From Micromonospora cabrerizensis (lineage in GTDB: Bacteria; Actinomycetota; Actinomycetes; Mycobacteriales; Micromonosporaceae): DNA of 64,000 nucleotides. The position numbers and the translations under genes are program-made. Within the stretch, counting starts at the first letter, position 1. Every line of letters starts with the position of its first letter. The stretch covers positions 1 to 64,000 of the forward strand of contig NZ_JAKKFI010000058.1 in NCBI RefSeq assembly GCF_022230955.1, read 5' to 3'. Shown here in pieces: positions 34,191 to 42,405 of this stretch. The notes beneath the pieces are model-generated. The model did not search any database. It had not been told where the DNA came from and saw only the letters and a list, made by a program, of their open reading frames with translations.

Positions 34191-35105
34191 GTGCCTGGGC
34201 AGCTGCATTTAGCGATGTGGGTGGTTCCGTTGGAACAGCTTCCGTTGTGGGGACCGAGCACCGACGAAGATCCGAGACCGAAGCCAGTCCTGGCACGACC
34301 AGCGACACTCCGCCTCCTGATCACAGTGAAGGCGGCACCCAACCCCTCCGCGCGGTACGGCGAGACGGTCTGCGTCGGGGCACTGGGCATGGACCCGCCC
34401 TGGACAGGTTGGATTCGCCTCTACCCGGTCCACTATCGAGACCTCGACGACGACGGCAAGTTCCACAAGTACGACATCATCCACGTCGACGCACTGCCAG
34501 CCAGTCAGGACCAGCGGCGCGAGAGTTGGAAGCCGATCGTGGACACCATCACCACCGAGCGGCACATCGCCAGCCGACAGTCGCGTCGAAACCTCCTCGA
34601 TCCGCTCGTCGAAGACTCCATGTGCTGGCTCAACAAACAGGCCCGCGACGACCGGAGCGCACGATCGATCGCGCTGATTCGCGTGGCCGACATCTCGTCT
34701 CTTCAGGTCAAGCGCCATCCCGGCTGGTCGGCGGAGGATCGCAAGAAGATCGCTGGCTACCTAAACCAGCTCGACCTACTGGAACCGGCCAAGCGCAGCC
34801 CGCTTCAAGCACCACGCTTCACTGGTGCCTACCGCTATCGCTGCGCAGACCGTCATTGCAGCGGTCACCAACAGACACTCTGGGACTGGGAGTTCGTCGC
34901 CCTACAACGTCGTCTAGACCAGCTCACCGACGCGGAGGCCGCGGAACAGCTGAGAAACAAGTTCCTCACCCAGCTCTGCGCCGCCGACCGCGACGTCGCC
35001 TTCTACGTAGGCAACCAAGCGGCAAGACCGCAGTCCTTCAGCATTGGCGGTGTCTACGCACCGAGACGGCCCACCTCGCGATACCGATTGCACCTCAACC
35101 GATGA
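34191..35105 (+). CDS. Conserved protein of unknown function
   Basis: 304 residues from a GTG at 34191, or shorter from an ATG at 34215; family-like sequence probably starts near LRLLITVKAAPNPSARYGET. Other blocks are GMDPPWTGWIRLYPVHYRDL, KFHKYDIIHVDAL and RFTGAYRYRCADRHCSGHQQ. The last holds C-x4-H-C-x2-H, a possible metal site, followed by QTLWDWEFVALQRRL and VAFYVGNQAARPQSFSIGGV. No named domain is recognised. Codon use is less GC-biased than the core genes. Its stop overlaps the convergent DUF4326 gene by 11 bp. It may be a defence or mobile-element cargo gene, but nothing shows this directly. Confidence 0.62.
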   Translation: MPGQLHLAMWVVPLEQLPLWGPSTDEDPRPKPVLARPATLRLLITVKAAPNPSARYGETVCVGALGMDPPWTGWIRLYPVHYRDLDDDGKFHKYDIIHVDALPASQDQRRESWKPIVDTITTERHIASRQSRRNLLDPLVEDSMCWLNKQARDDRSARSIALIRVADISSLQVKRHPGWSAEDRKKIAGYLNQLDLLEPAKRSPLQAPRFTGAYRYRCADRHCSGHQQTLWDWEFVALQRRLDQLTDAEAAEQLRNKFLTQLCAADRDVAFYVGNQAARPQSFSIGGVYAPRRPTSRYRLHLNR

Positions 35106-35520
35106 TGTCGGACAGCACGTCGGCATGGCACGAATCCTCGACGCGGCACCAGCACGCCAACTGCTTCCCCGTAAGCTCCCGCCGCGCCCGGTCAACAAGG
35201 GCCGGCTGCCCCACAAGCCACTGCCGATAGAGGCGTAACGCCTCCGCCCGATCATGCTTCCGCAGGCTGAACGGATTGGCCCAGGGAGAACGCCGCAACC
35301 CGAACCCCTGCCGCCCCACATACACGGCTCCGGGCGGCACCATCGGGTGATAGAGATCCCCCTGCACGCGAACCCGCAGCTGTCCCCCCACATCACCAGC
35401 GTAATCGCCAACGACTGGATGCTCGGAGAAGCGCGGCGGCCGCCTCGGCGGTCGGATGCGCCAACGCCCTGACGCCCTGTACAGGATGGCCACCTCAGAA
35501 ATGACGATGAGCGCGGGCAT
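35095..35520 (-). CDS. DUF4326 protein
   Basis: 141 residues from an ATG at 35520; the frame opens at 35607, so a longer form is possible. DUF4326 is marked by PGAVYVGRQGFGLRRSPWAN, then ALRLYRQWLVGQPALVDRAR and LTGKQLACWCRVEDSCHADV. The conserved ACWC and CHAD residues are intact. This small domain is common in phages and mobile elements, and its function is unknown. Its presence beside a replication-relaxation protein and tRNA-Lys supports a mobile origin for this stretch. Confidence 0.8.
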   Translation of the reverse strand: MPALIVISEVAILYRASGRWRIRPPRRPPRFSEHPVVGDYAGDVGGQLRVRVQGDLYHPMVPPGAVYVGRQGFGLRRSPWANPFSLRKHDRAEALRLYRQWLVGQPALVDRARRELTGKQLACWCRVEDSCHADVLSDIIG

Positions 35521-35571
35521 CCACGGAACAACGACGTGTCCCGGCAACGCCAGCCCGGTCCAACGGCTCCC

Positions 35572-35650
35572 GAGCACCCGCCGAGCGACCACCCACCACC
35601 GGCGCACGCGAAAAAGGCCCCGACCCGGTGTGAACCACCAGGCCAGAGCC
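35572..35650 (+). repeat. Right copy of the diverged ~80-bp island repeat
   Basis: Pairs with 27102-27180 in direct orientation (about 80 percent identity by eye). It overlaps the tRNA-Lys terminator and lies within 10 bp of the tRNA 3' end. Direct repeats at both ends of an accessory block beside a tRNA suggest past integration or duplication. Confidence 0.6.
35611..35642 (-). terminator. Intrinsic terminator of tRNA-Lys
   Basis: On the minus strand CCTGGTG-GTT-CACACCGGG can fold into a hairpin, followed by GGGGCC and a TTTTT run (35615-35611), about 20 nt after the tRNA 3' end. Confidence 0.6.
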
Positions 35651-35658
35651 TTGATCGT

Positions 35659-35734
35659 TGGTGCGCCGCCAGGGACTCGAACCCCGAACCCGCGGATTAA
35701 GAGTCCGCTGCTCTGCCAGTTGAGCTAGCGGCGC
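35659..35734 (-). tRNA. tRNA-Lys (CTT)
   Basis: The 7-bp acceptor stem GCGCCGC/GCGGCGC, D-arm AGCTCAACTGGCAGAGC, anticodon loop ACTCTTAATC with CTT, and T-arm GGGTTCGAGTCCC all fold as a cloverleaf. The 3' CCA is encoded (35661-35659). The accessory island lies on its 3' side, the usual side for tRNA-targeted integration. Confidence 0.97.
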
Positions 35735-35921
35735 TCGTCGGCAACGGAGAGAACATTAGCACCCCCGGAACCGGGGCTCCAATCCGGTTACCCGGCTCCC
35801 CCCTTCGGTCGAGCTTTGCCGGCAAAAAGCCCCAAACCGCCCACGCCGCTCACGCTGGGGGCGTGAGTTGAGGCGTCGATGCGGCACGATGTCCGCCAGG
35901 TACGCGAGAACAGAGGTGGGG

Positions 35922-37193
35922 ATGACACGGTTCACGCGAGCCGGGGCGGTGGTGGGCGCCCTGACTCTGGCGGCGTCGCTGGCACTGACCGGGTGCGGCG
36001 ACGAGCAGAAGAAGCCGGAATTCGTTGGCGGGACGTCGTCGGCGGACGCTGGTGGCACACCTGGCTCGTCCGCGCCCTCGGCACCGACTCCAAGCGCGCC
36101 GAGCGGGCCGACGCTCACGCTGAGCCCGGCCGACGGCACGAAGGACCGGCCGGTGAGCACGGAGATCAGCGCGAAGCTCCCGGACGGCGGAAAGGTGTCC
36201 GCGGTCACCCTGACGGCGGACGGTGGGGGCTCGGTGGAGGGCAAGCTGCGCACCGACGGTTCGGCCTGGGTGCCGTCCGCTCCGCTGAAGTTCGGCACCC
36301 GCTACACCGCCACGCTGACGGCGAACGGGTCCGACGGCACGAGCAGCCAGGGCACCAGCAGCTTCACCACGATGGCCAAGCCGAAGTCGACCATCGGGTC
36401 CGGCCTGTACCTCTTCGACGACAAGAGTTACGGGGTGGCCATGCCGGTGGTCACGGAGTTCCACCCGGGCATCCCGAAGAAGGACCGGGCGGCGGTGCAG
36501 AAGCGGATGTTCGTCCGCACCGACCCGCCGCAGCCGGGTGCGTGGCACTGGGTCGACAACGGCACGCAGGCCTACTACCGGGCCCCGGAGTACTGGAAGC
36601 CCGGCACGACCATCACCGTGCGGATCGCCCTGGCCGGAATGCCGCTGAGCAACGGCAAGTACGGCGACATCGACCGCAAGGCCACCGCGAAGATCGGCCG
36701 GTCGTTCGAGATGAAGGTCGACAACGCCAACAAGAAGATGACGGTGTACGAGAACGGCGCGCTGGTGCGCACCATCCCGGTGAGCCTCGGCAAGAAGAGC
36801 ACGCCGTCGTCCAGCGGCACGATGGTCGTGATGGAGAAGAAGGAAGCCACGACCTTCGACACCCGCGACGACCCGAACCCGGCCAACCGCTACGTCACCG
36901 ACATCCAGTTCGCCCAGCGGCTCACCTGGGGTGGCGAGTACATCCACGCCGCGCCCTGGTCGGAGCACGTGCAGGGGCGGCAGAACGTCTCGCACGGTTG
37001 CGTGAACGTGTCGACGGCGAACGCCCGGTGGCTGTTCGAGAAGACGCGGATCGGTGACCCGATCACGGTGAAGGGCACCGAGCGCAAGATCGCCGCCGGC
37101 AACGGTTGGACGGCGTGGAGCCTGAGCTGGTCGGCGTTCATCAAGGGCAGCGCGCTGCCCGTACCCAGTGGTGGGGCTGGCCCGGCGCTCTGA
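35922..37193 (+). CDS. L,D-transpeptidase lipoprotein (first of a tandem pair)
   Basis: 423 residues from the ATG at 35922 (AGGTGGGG upstream). The lipoprotein signal ends LALTG-C with the lipidated Cys near residue 24. Two bacterial Ig-like domains follow (about 55-140 and 145-235; VTLTADGGGSVEGKLRTDGS). The YkuD catalytic domain (~250-375) has the active-site motif SHGCVNVSTANARWLF with Cys360 and the supporting HAAPW histidine. It forms 3-3 peptidoglycan cross-links outside the membrane and belongs to the LdtMt2-like actinobacterial type. The neighbour at 37443 is a paralogue. A hairpin terminator follows, so each copy is probably its own unit. Confidence 0.93.
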   Translation: MTRFTRAGAVVGALTLAASLALTGCGDEQKKPEFVGGTSSADAGGTPGSSAPSAPTPSAPSGPTLTLSPADGTKDRPVSTEISAKLPDGGKVSAVTLTADGGGSVEGKLRTDGSAWVPSAPLKFGTRYTATLTANGSDGTSSQGTSSFTTMAKPKSTIGSGLYLFDDKSYGVAMPVVTEFHPGIPKKDRAAVQKRMFVRTDPPQPGAWHWVDNGTQAYYRAPEYWKPGTTITVRIALAGMPLSNGKYGDIDRKATAKIGRSFEMKVDNANKKMTVYENGALVRTIPVSLGKKSTPSSSGTMVVMEKKEATTFDTRDDPNPANRYVTDIQFAQRLTWGGEYIHAAPWSEHVQGRQNVSHGCVNVSTANARWLFEKTRIGDPITVKGTERKIAAGNGWTAWSLSWSAFIKGSALPVPSGGAGPAL

Positions 37194-37209
37194 GCCGCCC
37201 GGTATCGAT

Positions 37210-37240
37210 GCGCCGGCCCTGCCGATGGCCGGGCCGGCGC
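37210..37240 (+). terminator. Hairpin terminator after the first L,D-transpeptidase
   Basis: GCGCCGGCCC and GGGCCGGCGC form a perfect 10-bp stem with an 11-nt loop, 16 bp after the stop codon; no T-run. Confidence 0.75.
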
Positions 37241-37442
37241 GTACCCTTGCATTCCCGCGCTGCGACGACGCCGCGGCGACCCTCAGTCCCGGTACGGAGA
37301 CGAGCCAGGCTCACGAAACGCCGGATAGTAGCAAGAATCCGGCATCATGAGCGGCGTGTTTCGGTTCACCCTCGGCAACCGGGGCCGGCTCTGGCGCGTC
37401 AGTAGGAGACGATGGGGCAGCGACCACGACTGTGAGGGAATC

Positions 37443-38735
37443 ATGCGAGCTAGCCAGGACCAGCTGATCAGGCGCGGTGGGCGACGCCGCGTGTTCGCGG
37501 CAGGGCTCCTCGCCGTGGCGCTGGCCTTCACCTCCGCCTGCACCGACGGCAACGGCGGCAAGCCGTCCTCGTGGCAGGGCGGCGACGAGGCTCCGGCACC
37601 GAAGGCGGCGGCGACCATCAGCGAGCCGGCGGCCGACGCCAAGGACGTGCCGGCGTCCACCGGCATCACCTTCACCACCAAGGACGCCGTGGAGACCGCC
37701 GTCGCGCTCAAGGACGCGGCCGGTAAGACCGTCGAGGGCACTCTCGCCGCGGACGGCAAGACGTGGTTGCCGTCGGGCGCGCTGGAGTACGGCACGGCCT
37801 ACACGGCGACCGTGACCGCCACCGGCGACGACGGCCGTCCGGCCACCGCGACCAGCACCTTCACCACGATGGCCAAGCCGGGCAATCAGGTACGGGTGAC
37901 GAGCTTCCTCGGTGACGACCAGGTCGTCGGGGTCGGCATGCCGCTGATCGTGAAGTTCAGCCGGAACATCCCGGAGGACTACCGCGACGACGTGCAGCGC
38001 CGGATGACGGTGACGTCGACCCCGGCGCAGGAGGGCATCTGGCACTGGGTCAGCCCCACCGAGATCCGGTACCGGCCGAAGGAGTTCTGGAAGGCCGACA
38101 GCAAGGTCTCCTACCGGGTGCAGGCCGGCGGCCTGCCGATGGGTGAGGGCTGGTACGGCCGGGCCGACCTCAACGTCAACATCAAGATCGGCGCTGCGGT
38201 GGTCATGACGGTGGACAACAAGACCAAGCGGATGACGGTGACCCGCAACGGCTCTGTGATCAAGACCATTCCGGTCAGCCTGGGCAAGAAGAGCACCCCG
38301 TCGTCCAGCGGCACCATGATCGTGATCGAGAAGCTGCGCAAGACGGTCTTCGACACGTTCGAGGAGTTGGGCCCGGAAGAGGGCTACCGCACCAAGATTG
38401 ACTTCGCGCAGCGCCTGACCTGGGGTGGCGAGTTCATCCACGCGGCGCCCTGGTCCGAGGGGCAGCAGGGCAGCGTGAACGTCTCGCACGGCTGCGTGAA
38501 CGTGTCGATGGCCAACGGCGACTGGCTGTTCAAGAACACGCAGATCGGTGACCCGATCACGGTCAAGGGCACCGAGCGCAAGCTCCAGAACGGCAACGGC
38601 TGGACCGACTGGAACATGAGCTGGGACGAGTACGTCAAGGGCAGCGCCCTGCCGTACGCGCCTCCCACGGACCCGGACACCACCACGCCGGCACCGGACG
38701 GCGCGGTCACCCCGTCCCCCACACCGACCGCCTGA
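37443..38735 (+). CDS. L,D-transpeptidase lipoprotein (second of a tandem pair)
   Basis: 430 residues from the ATG at 37443, 2 nt after GAGGGAA. The lipobox is FTSA-C near residue 33. The layout matches its neighbour: two Ig-like domains, then YkuD with SHGCVNVSMANGDWLFKNTQ (Cys351) and the GGEFIHAAPWS histidine block. A Pro/Thr tail ends the protein. The two genes share long identical patches (for example the coding stretch for SLGKKSTPSSSGTM), so they arose by tandem duplication with later divergence of the N-terminal Ig domain. Confidence 0.93.
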   Translation: MRASQDQLIRRGGRRRVFAAGLLAVALAFTSACTDGNGGKPSSWQGGDEAPAPKAAATISEPAADAKDVPASTGITFTTKDAVETAVALKDAAGKTVEGTLAADGKTWLPSGALEYGTAYTATVTATGDDGRPATATSTFTTMAKPGNQVRVTSFLGDDQVVGVGMPLIVKFSRNIPEDYRDDVQRRMTVTSTPAQEGIWHWVSPTEIRYRPKEFWKADSKVSYRVQAGGLPMGEGWYGRADLNVNIKIGAAVVMTVDNKTKRMTVTRNGSVIKTIPVSLGKKSTPSSSGTMIVIEKLRKTVFDTFEELGPEEGYRTKIDFAQRLTWGGEFIHAAPWSEGQQGSVNVSHGCVNVSMANGDWLFKNTQIGDPITVKGTERKLQNGNGWTDWNMSWDEYVKGSALPYAPPTDPDTTTPAPDGAVTPSPTPTA

Positions 38736-38745
38736 GCCGTACGAC

Positions 38746-38777
38746 GGAAGCCCCCTCCCAACACGGAGGGGGCTTCC
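38746..38777 (+). terminator. Strong terminator after the L,D-transpeptidase pair
   Basis: GGAAGCCCCCTCC-CAACAC-GGAGGGGGCTTCC: a 13-bp perfect stem with a 6-nt loop, 10 bp after the stop. Confidence 0.92.
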
Positions 38778-38810
38778 TCGTCAATGCCCCTGTCTGGCCC
38801 CTGGAACAAC

Positions 38811-38838
38811 TCAGGCCCCCTCCGAGGAGGGGGCCTGA
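38811..38838 (-). terminator. Terminator of tRNA-His
   Basis: TCAGGCCCCCTCC-GA-GGAGGGGGCCTGA is a 13-bp near-continuous inverted repeat 17 bp beyond the tRNA-His 3' end; it could also act on plus-strand read-through. Confidence 0.85.
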
Positions 38839-38854
38839 GCAGCACAACCAACTG

Positions 38855-38928
38855 GGTGACTGATGGGAATTGAACCCACGACAACCGGGACCACAACCCG
38901 GTGCTCTGCCAACTGAGCTACAGCCACC
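38855..38928 (-). tRNA. tRNA-His (GTG)
   Basis: The acceptor GTGGCTG/CAGTCAC, D-arm AGCTCAGTTGGCAGAGC, anticodon loop GGTTGTGGTC with GTG, and T-arm TGGGTTCAATTCCCA fold well. A G at 38928 gives the extra 5' G(-1) typical of tRNA-His, opposite C73. The 3' CCA is not fully encoded. Confidence 0.96.
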
Positions 38929-39039
38929 ACGCCGCCGTCGCCCGGTCGATCGCCCCGGGCGGGGTGCGGACCAATAATAGCCACATCGCGGCGTGCCTCG
39001 TCCAGCGGGTTCCCCGGTGCCCGTACGAGCTGCCGAGGG

Positions 39040-39630
39040 TCAGAGCTCGGCGGCGATCGCCTTGGCGGTCTCGACGTCCGGGCCGGGCAGCGGCACGAAG
39101 ACAGTACGCCGGTAGTACTCCAGCTCCCGGATGCTCTCCCGGATGTCGGCCAGCGCCCGGTGCGCGAGACCCTTCTGCGGCTGGCCGAAGTACACCCGCG
39201 GGTACCAGCGACGGCAGAGTTCCTTGATCGACGACACGTCGATCAGGCGGTAGTGCAGGTGCGCGTCGAGGCGGGGCATGTCCCGGGCGATGAAGCCCCG
39301 GTCGGTGGCGATCGAGTTGCCGCACAGCGGTGCCGTACGCGGATCCTTGACGAAGGTGCGGACGTAGTCCAGCACCAGGTCCTCCGCCTCGGCGAGGGTG
39401 ACCACCGAGCGACGGACCTCCTCGGTGAGGCCGGACTTGGCGTGCATCGTCTGGACGATCTCCGGCATCGCCTCCAGTGCCGCCTCGTCGGCGTGGATCA
39501 CCACGTCGACACCGTCACCCAGCACGTTGAGGTCAGGATCGGTGACCAGTGCCGCAACCTCGATCAGTTTGTCCCTGCCAAGGTCCAACCCGGTCATTTC
39601 ACAGTCGATCCAGACAAGGAGATCAGCCAC
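39040..39630 (-). CDS. orn: Oligoribonuclease
   Basis: 196 residues from a GTG at 39630. The DEDDh exonuclease motifs are all present: [20 protein letters not shown] (Exo I, D-x-E), [19 protein letters not shown] (Exo II) and [20 protein letters not shown] (Exo III, H-x4-D). It degrades 2-5-nt RNAs, the last step of mRNA decay, and pGpG from c-di-GMP turnover. A TAGGCT box at 39642-39637 is 6 nt before the start, pointing to a leaderless mRNA. It is divergent from the GT87 gene. Confidence 0.97.
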   Translation of the reverse strand: MADLLVWIDCEMTGLDLGRDKLIEVAALVTDPDLNVLGDGVDVVIHADEAALEAMPEIVQTMHAKSGLTEEVRRSVVTLAEAEDLVLDYVRTFVKDPRTAPLCGNSIATDRGFIARDMPRLDAHLHYRLIDVSSIKELCRRWYPRVYFGQPQKGLAHRALADIRESIRELEYYRRTVFVPLPGPDVETAKAIAAEL

Positions 39631-39636
39631 CGGGAC

Positions 39637-39696
39637 AGCCTACGCGCAGCCCACGACCCGCGGCTGCGCGCTCTCGGCCGACCGGCCCGCTAGGGT
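39637..39696. promoter_or_regulatory. Divergent leaderless -10 elements
   Basis: TAGGCT (39642-39637, minus strand) lies 6 nt before the orn GTG. TAGGGT (39691-39696, plus strand) lies 6 nt before the GTG at 39703. Both fit TANNNT -10 boxes whose transcripts begin at the start codon. No clear -35 is present. Confidence 0.55.
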
Positions 39697-39702
39697 TTCG
39701 GG

Positions 39703-40992
39703 GTGCCAGCAGAACCCGTCGCACCGCCCGCCGTCACGGACGACGATCCTGGCGGCCGTACGGTCCGTCGCCTGGTCGCGGTGGTGGCTCTTGTCGCCGT
39801 GCTGCCGGCGCTCTACCTGCCCGGCCTCGTGCACAACTTCTTCGACCTCAAGATCTACATGTCGGCCATGGACTGGTGGCGCGTCGGCCACCCGCTCTAC
39901 GACTACGTGCAACCCGACCGGGTGCAGGGCGAGCTGTACTTCACGTACCCGCCGTTCAGCGCCCTGCTGCTGTGGCCGTTCGGTCTGCTGCGGCTCGGTG
40001 TCACCGTGACGATCTTCACGGTGCTCACCGTGCTGGCCGTGGTGCTGACCACCCGCTGGGTGGTGATGCCGGTCATCGCCCGGCACCACCTGCCGCGAAC
40101 GTTCACCCTGGTCGTTGCCGTGCTGCTGGTGCTGGCGGTGGAGAGCACCCGCGAGACGATCACCTTCGGTCAGATCAACATGCTGCTGGTCGTCCTGATC
40201 CTGGCCGACCTGCTGTACGCGGTGCCACAGGCACGACGCTGGGCCGGGGTGGGCGTGGGGCTGGCGACGGCACTCAAGCTCTTCCCCGGCATCTTCATCG
40301 TGTACCTGTTGGCCACCCGGCGATGGCGGGCCGCGGCGGTGGCCAGCGCGACCGCGGCGGCGGCGACCCTCCTCGCGGCGGCGATCGCGCCGAGCGACTC
40401 GTGGCGGTTCTGGACCCACGAGCTGTGGGCCACCGACCGGGTGGGTCGCACCGACTACGTCGGCAACCAGTCGCTGTTCGGCCTGCTCAGCCGGTTCACC
40501 GCTCCGGAGAAACCGGACCGGCTGCTCTGGCTGCTGGTGGTCGCCGTGGTCGCCGCCTACGGGCTGTGGCGGGCCGCCCGCGCCGCTCGGGCCGGTGACG
40601 CGTTGACGGGCCTGACGCTGACCGGGCTGGTCGGCTCCCTGGTCAGCCCGATCACCTGGACCCACCACATCTACTGGTTCGTTCCGGCCGTGGTGCTGCT
40701 GGCGGACGCGGCGTTGAGTGCCGACCGCCCTGACGAGGCACGCAGGCGAGGTTGGTTGGCCGGGCTCGCGCTGGGCACCACCGCGGTGATCGTCTACGGG
40801 GTGGTGACGTTCCAGGCCTGGGGCGTGGAACCGGTCCGCACCGAGAATCCGGTCGATTTCGTCGTGCACAACGCCTATGTGCTGCTCAGCCTGCTCCTGC
40901 TGGCGGCCCTGCCGGTGCACGTGCGACGCTCCGAGGAAGGCTCAGGCCACCGTGAGGAAAAATTGCGCCAAATGGACAGATCTCCCCAGTAG
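39703..40992 (+). CDS. GT87-family polyprenyl-phosphate-mannose-dependent mannosyltransferase-like protein
   Basis: 429 residues from a GTG. About ten transmembrane helices are seen, with the GT-C-type extracytoplasmic acidic loop near the start (LVHNFFDLKIYMSAMDWWRV, then LYFTYPPFSALLLWPFGLLR). Further motifs typical of GT87 are TFGQINMLLVVLILADLL and ATALKLFPGIFIVYLLATRR. These enzymes add mannose from polyprenyl-phosphate donors to lipoglycans such as PIMs or lipomannan, or to proteins, at the outer leaflet. The donor and acceptor cannot be read from the sequence. Confidence 0.87.
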   Translation: MPAEPVAPPAVTDDDPGGRTVRRLVAVVALVAVLPALYLPGLVHNFFDLKIYMSAMDWWRVGHPLYDYVQPDRVQGELYFTYPPFSALLLWPFGLLRLGVTVTIFTVLTVLAVVLTTRWVVMPVIARHHLPRTFTLVVAVLLVLAVESTRETITFGQINMLLVVLILADLLYAVPQARRWAGVGVGLATALKLFPGIFIVYLLATRRWRAAAVASATAAAATLLAAAIAPSDSWRFWTHELWATDRVGRTDYVGNQSLFGLLSRFTAPEKPDRLLWLLVVAVVAAYGLWRAARAARAGDALTGLTLTGLVGSLVSPITWTHHIYWFVPAVVLLADAALSADRPDEARRRGWLAGLALGTTAVIVYGVVTFQAWGVEPVRTENPVDFVVHNAYVLLSLLLLAALPVHVRRSEEGSGHREEKLRQMDRSPQ

Positions 40993-41064
40993 CCGCCATC
41001 AGCGCTAATCTGGTCTCATCTACCTCAAGCGTCGCTCGGGTAGCACCGATCCCCCGGTGAGAGT

Positions 41065-41093
41065 GGCCCTCCGCGTCGGCAGCGCGGAGGGCC
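41065..41093. terminator. Bidirectional hairpin terminator
   Basis: GGCCCTCCGCG-TCGGCAG-CGCGGAGGGCC: an 11-bp perfect stem between the GT87 gene and the convergent membrane-protein gene. Confidence 0.85.
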
Positions 41094-41099
41094 GCTCGC

Positions 41100-41227
41100 C
41101 GTTCCACCACCGGCCGGGCGGGCCACCACCGGCCGGCTCACTGTCGGCCGGCCCACCACCGGCCGAGCCTCCACCGACCACCGGGCCACCACCGACCGTC
41201 GGGCCACCACCGACGAAACTCCCGTCG
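41100..41227. repeat. Low-complexity GGCCACCACCGNC repeat tract
   Basis: Degenerate ~15-bp units (GGGCCACCACCGACC-type) follow the stop of the minus-strand gene. In one minus-strand frame they read VGGGP-like repeats, in another SVVARR-like repeats with high GC3. It may be a frame-shifted continuation of the Pro/Val repeats at the C-terminus of the neighbouring gene. Confidence 0.55.
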
Positions 41228-42262
41228 TCACCGACCGGGAACCACCGGCGGAACCTCCACCGGCGGAACCTCCACCGGCGGGACGTCCACCGGTTGGTCC
41301 GTGGCCTCCGCACCGGCCGGCGGCCACGCGAGGGTCAGCGTGACCTCCGGCAGGCGCGGCAACCGGGCCGGTTCCTCCAGGTCGGCCAGGGTCTCCGGCC
41401 GCGACGCTTCGGTGCCGATCGCCGACCGGGGCCGCTGGGCCGCACCCGAGCCGACCGGGGTGAGCTGCCGGACGGCCGGCAACGGCGGGGTCGAGCCCGG
41501 TTCCCGGGTGCCCAGGCCACTCAGCGAGGTGACCCCGAGCCGGCCGGCGAGCACCGGCACCTGATCCGGCTCGACCACGAAGATCACTTCACGGGGGCGC
41601 AGCGGCCGCAGCAGGAGCAGCACCGCAACCACCACCAGCAGGACGCCAACGGCCAGCAGACCCCAGGTGGCCGGGCTGGTCCACCCGGCCCGCAACTCGG
41701 CGCGCAGGTCCAGCGCCAGGTCCGCGCCGCCGTCAGGGCTCATCACCACCAGGCTCATGGGCTCACCGGCGAGGTCCGCCGCACTCCATTCCAGCGAGCC
41801 GATCCCCTCGCGTACCCAGAAGGGCCGTCCCAGCGGCGTGGCCGCGTCGGCGGCGGTCGGGGTGCCCACGGCCGGGCCGGCCGCGGCCAGCCGGACCGGC
41901 AGCGGGCCCTGGGCCAGCGCCACTCGACTGACCGAGGCGTACGGCACCGGCTCCAGCCAGCGGCGTACCTCCGCGGTGGGCGCCAGCCCGACGAAGGCCG
42001 GGCCGTCCCCGGTGCGGGCGTCCAGTCGCAGCCGGGTCTGCGGGGTACGCGCGAAGGGCGCCTCCTGCCGCAGCAACCGGTCGAGGTCGGTGACCACGAT
42101 GGCGTGACCGGGCGTCCGGACCGTTTCGAAGCGGGCGGCGAAGGCCCCGTCGGGGTCGGCGTGGCGGGTCACCAACCACAGCGCGCCTCCGGCGAGCAAC
42201 GCCGGAATCCCCACGACCAACAGCAGCACTCCGGCGATCACCCGCACGAACCGCATCCGCAC
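41228..42262 (-). CDS. Two-helix membrane protein of unknown function with VPP repeats
   Basis: 344 residues. One N-terminal helix (VRVIAGVLLLVVGIPALLAG) and one central helix (TWGLLAVGVLLVVVAVLLLL) bracket a ~170-residue extracytoplasmic domain (DADPDGAFAARFETVRTPGH-like start, SRVALAQGPLPVRLA, VREGIGSLEWSAADLAGEP). A cytoplasmic tail follows, ending in perfect VPPVE repeats. I recognise no catalytic motif; it resembles unannotated Micromonospora membrane proteins. The stop lies in a repeat tract, so the true C-terminus is uncertain. Convergent with the GT87 gene. Confidence 0.65.
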   Translation of the reverse strand: MRMRFVRVIAGVLLLVVGIPALLAGGALWLVTRHADPDGAFAARFETVRTPGHAIVVTDLDRLLRQEAPFARTPQTRLRLDARTGDGPAFVGLAPTAEVRRWLEPVPYASVSRVALAQGPLPVRLAAAGPAVGTPTAADAATPLGRPFWVREGIGSLEWSAADLAGEPMSLVVMSPDGGADLALDLRAELRAGWTSPATWGLLAVGVLLVVVAVLLLLRPLRPREVIFVVEPDQVPVLAGRLGVTSLSGLGTREPGSTPPLPAVRQLTPVGSGAAQRPRSAIGTEASRPETLADLEEPARLPRLPEVTLTLAWPPAGAEATDQPVDVPPVEVPPVEVPPVVPGR

Positions 42263-42360
42263 CGTCCCCCTCCGTAGCCAAGTACCCGGCCGACCTTACC
42301 GACGTACACCGTCTGATCAGCGGATATCCACGGCACGGCCGGTGCCGGCTCCGGAAAGCG

Positions 42361-42393
42361 CGCTGGCCCGCCGGATGGTCCGGCGGGCCAGCG
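42361..42393 (-). terminator. Strong terminator of the copper operon
   Basis: CGCTGGCCCGCCGGA-TGG-TCCGGCGGGCCAGCG: a 15-bp perfect stem, 13 bp after the YcnI gene stop. Confidence 0.92.
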
Positions 42394-42405
42394 GTGTGAC
42401 GGGGG

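Noticed and set aside
30653..35670. 12-bp match (TGGTGCGCCGCC) to the tRNA-Lys 3' end at 30653-30664
   Set aside because: Too short for an attachment site in such GC-rich DNA; no integrase is present.
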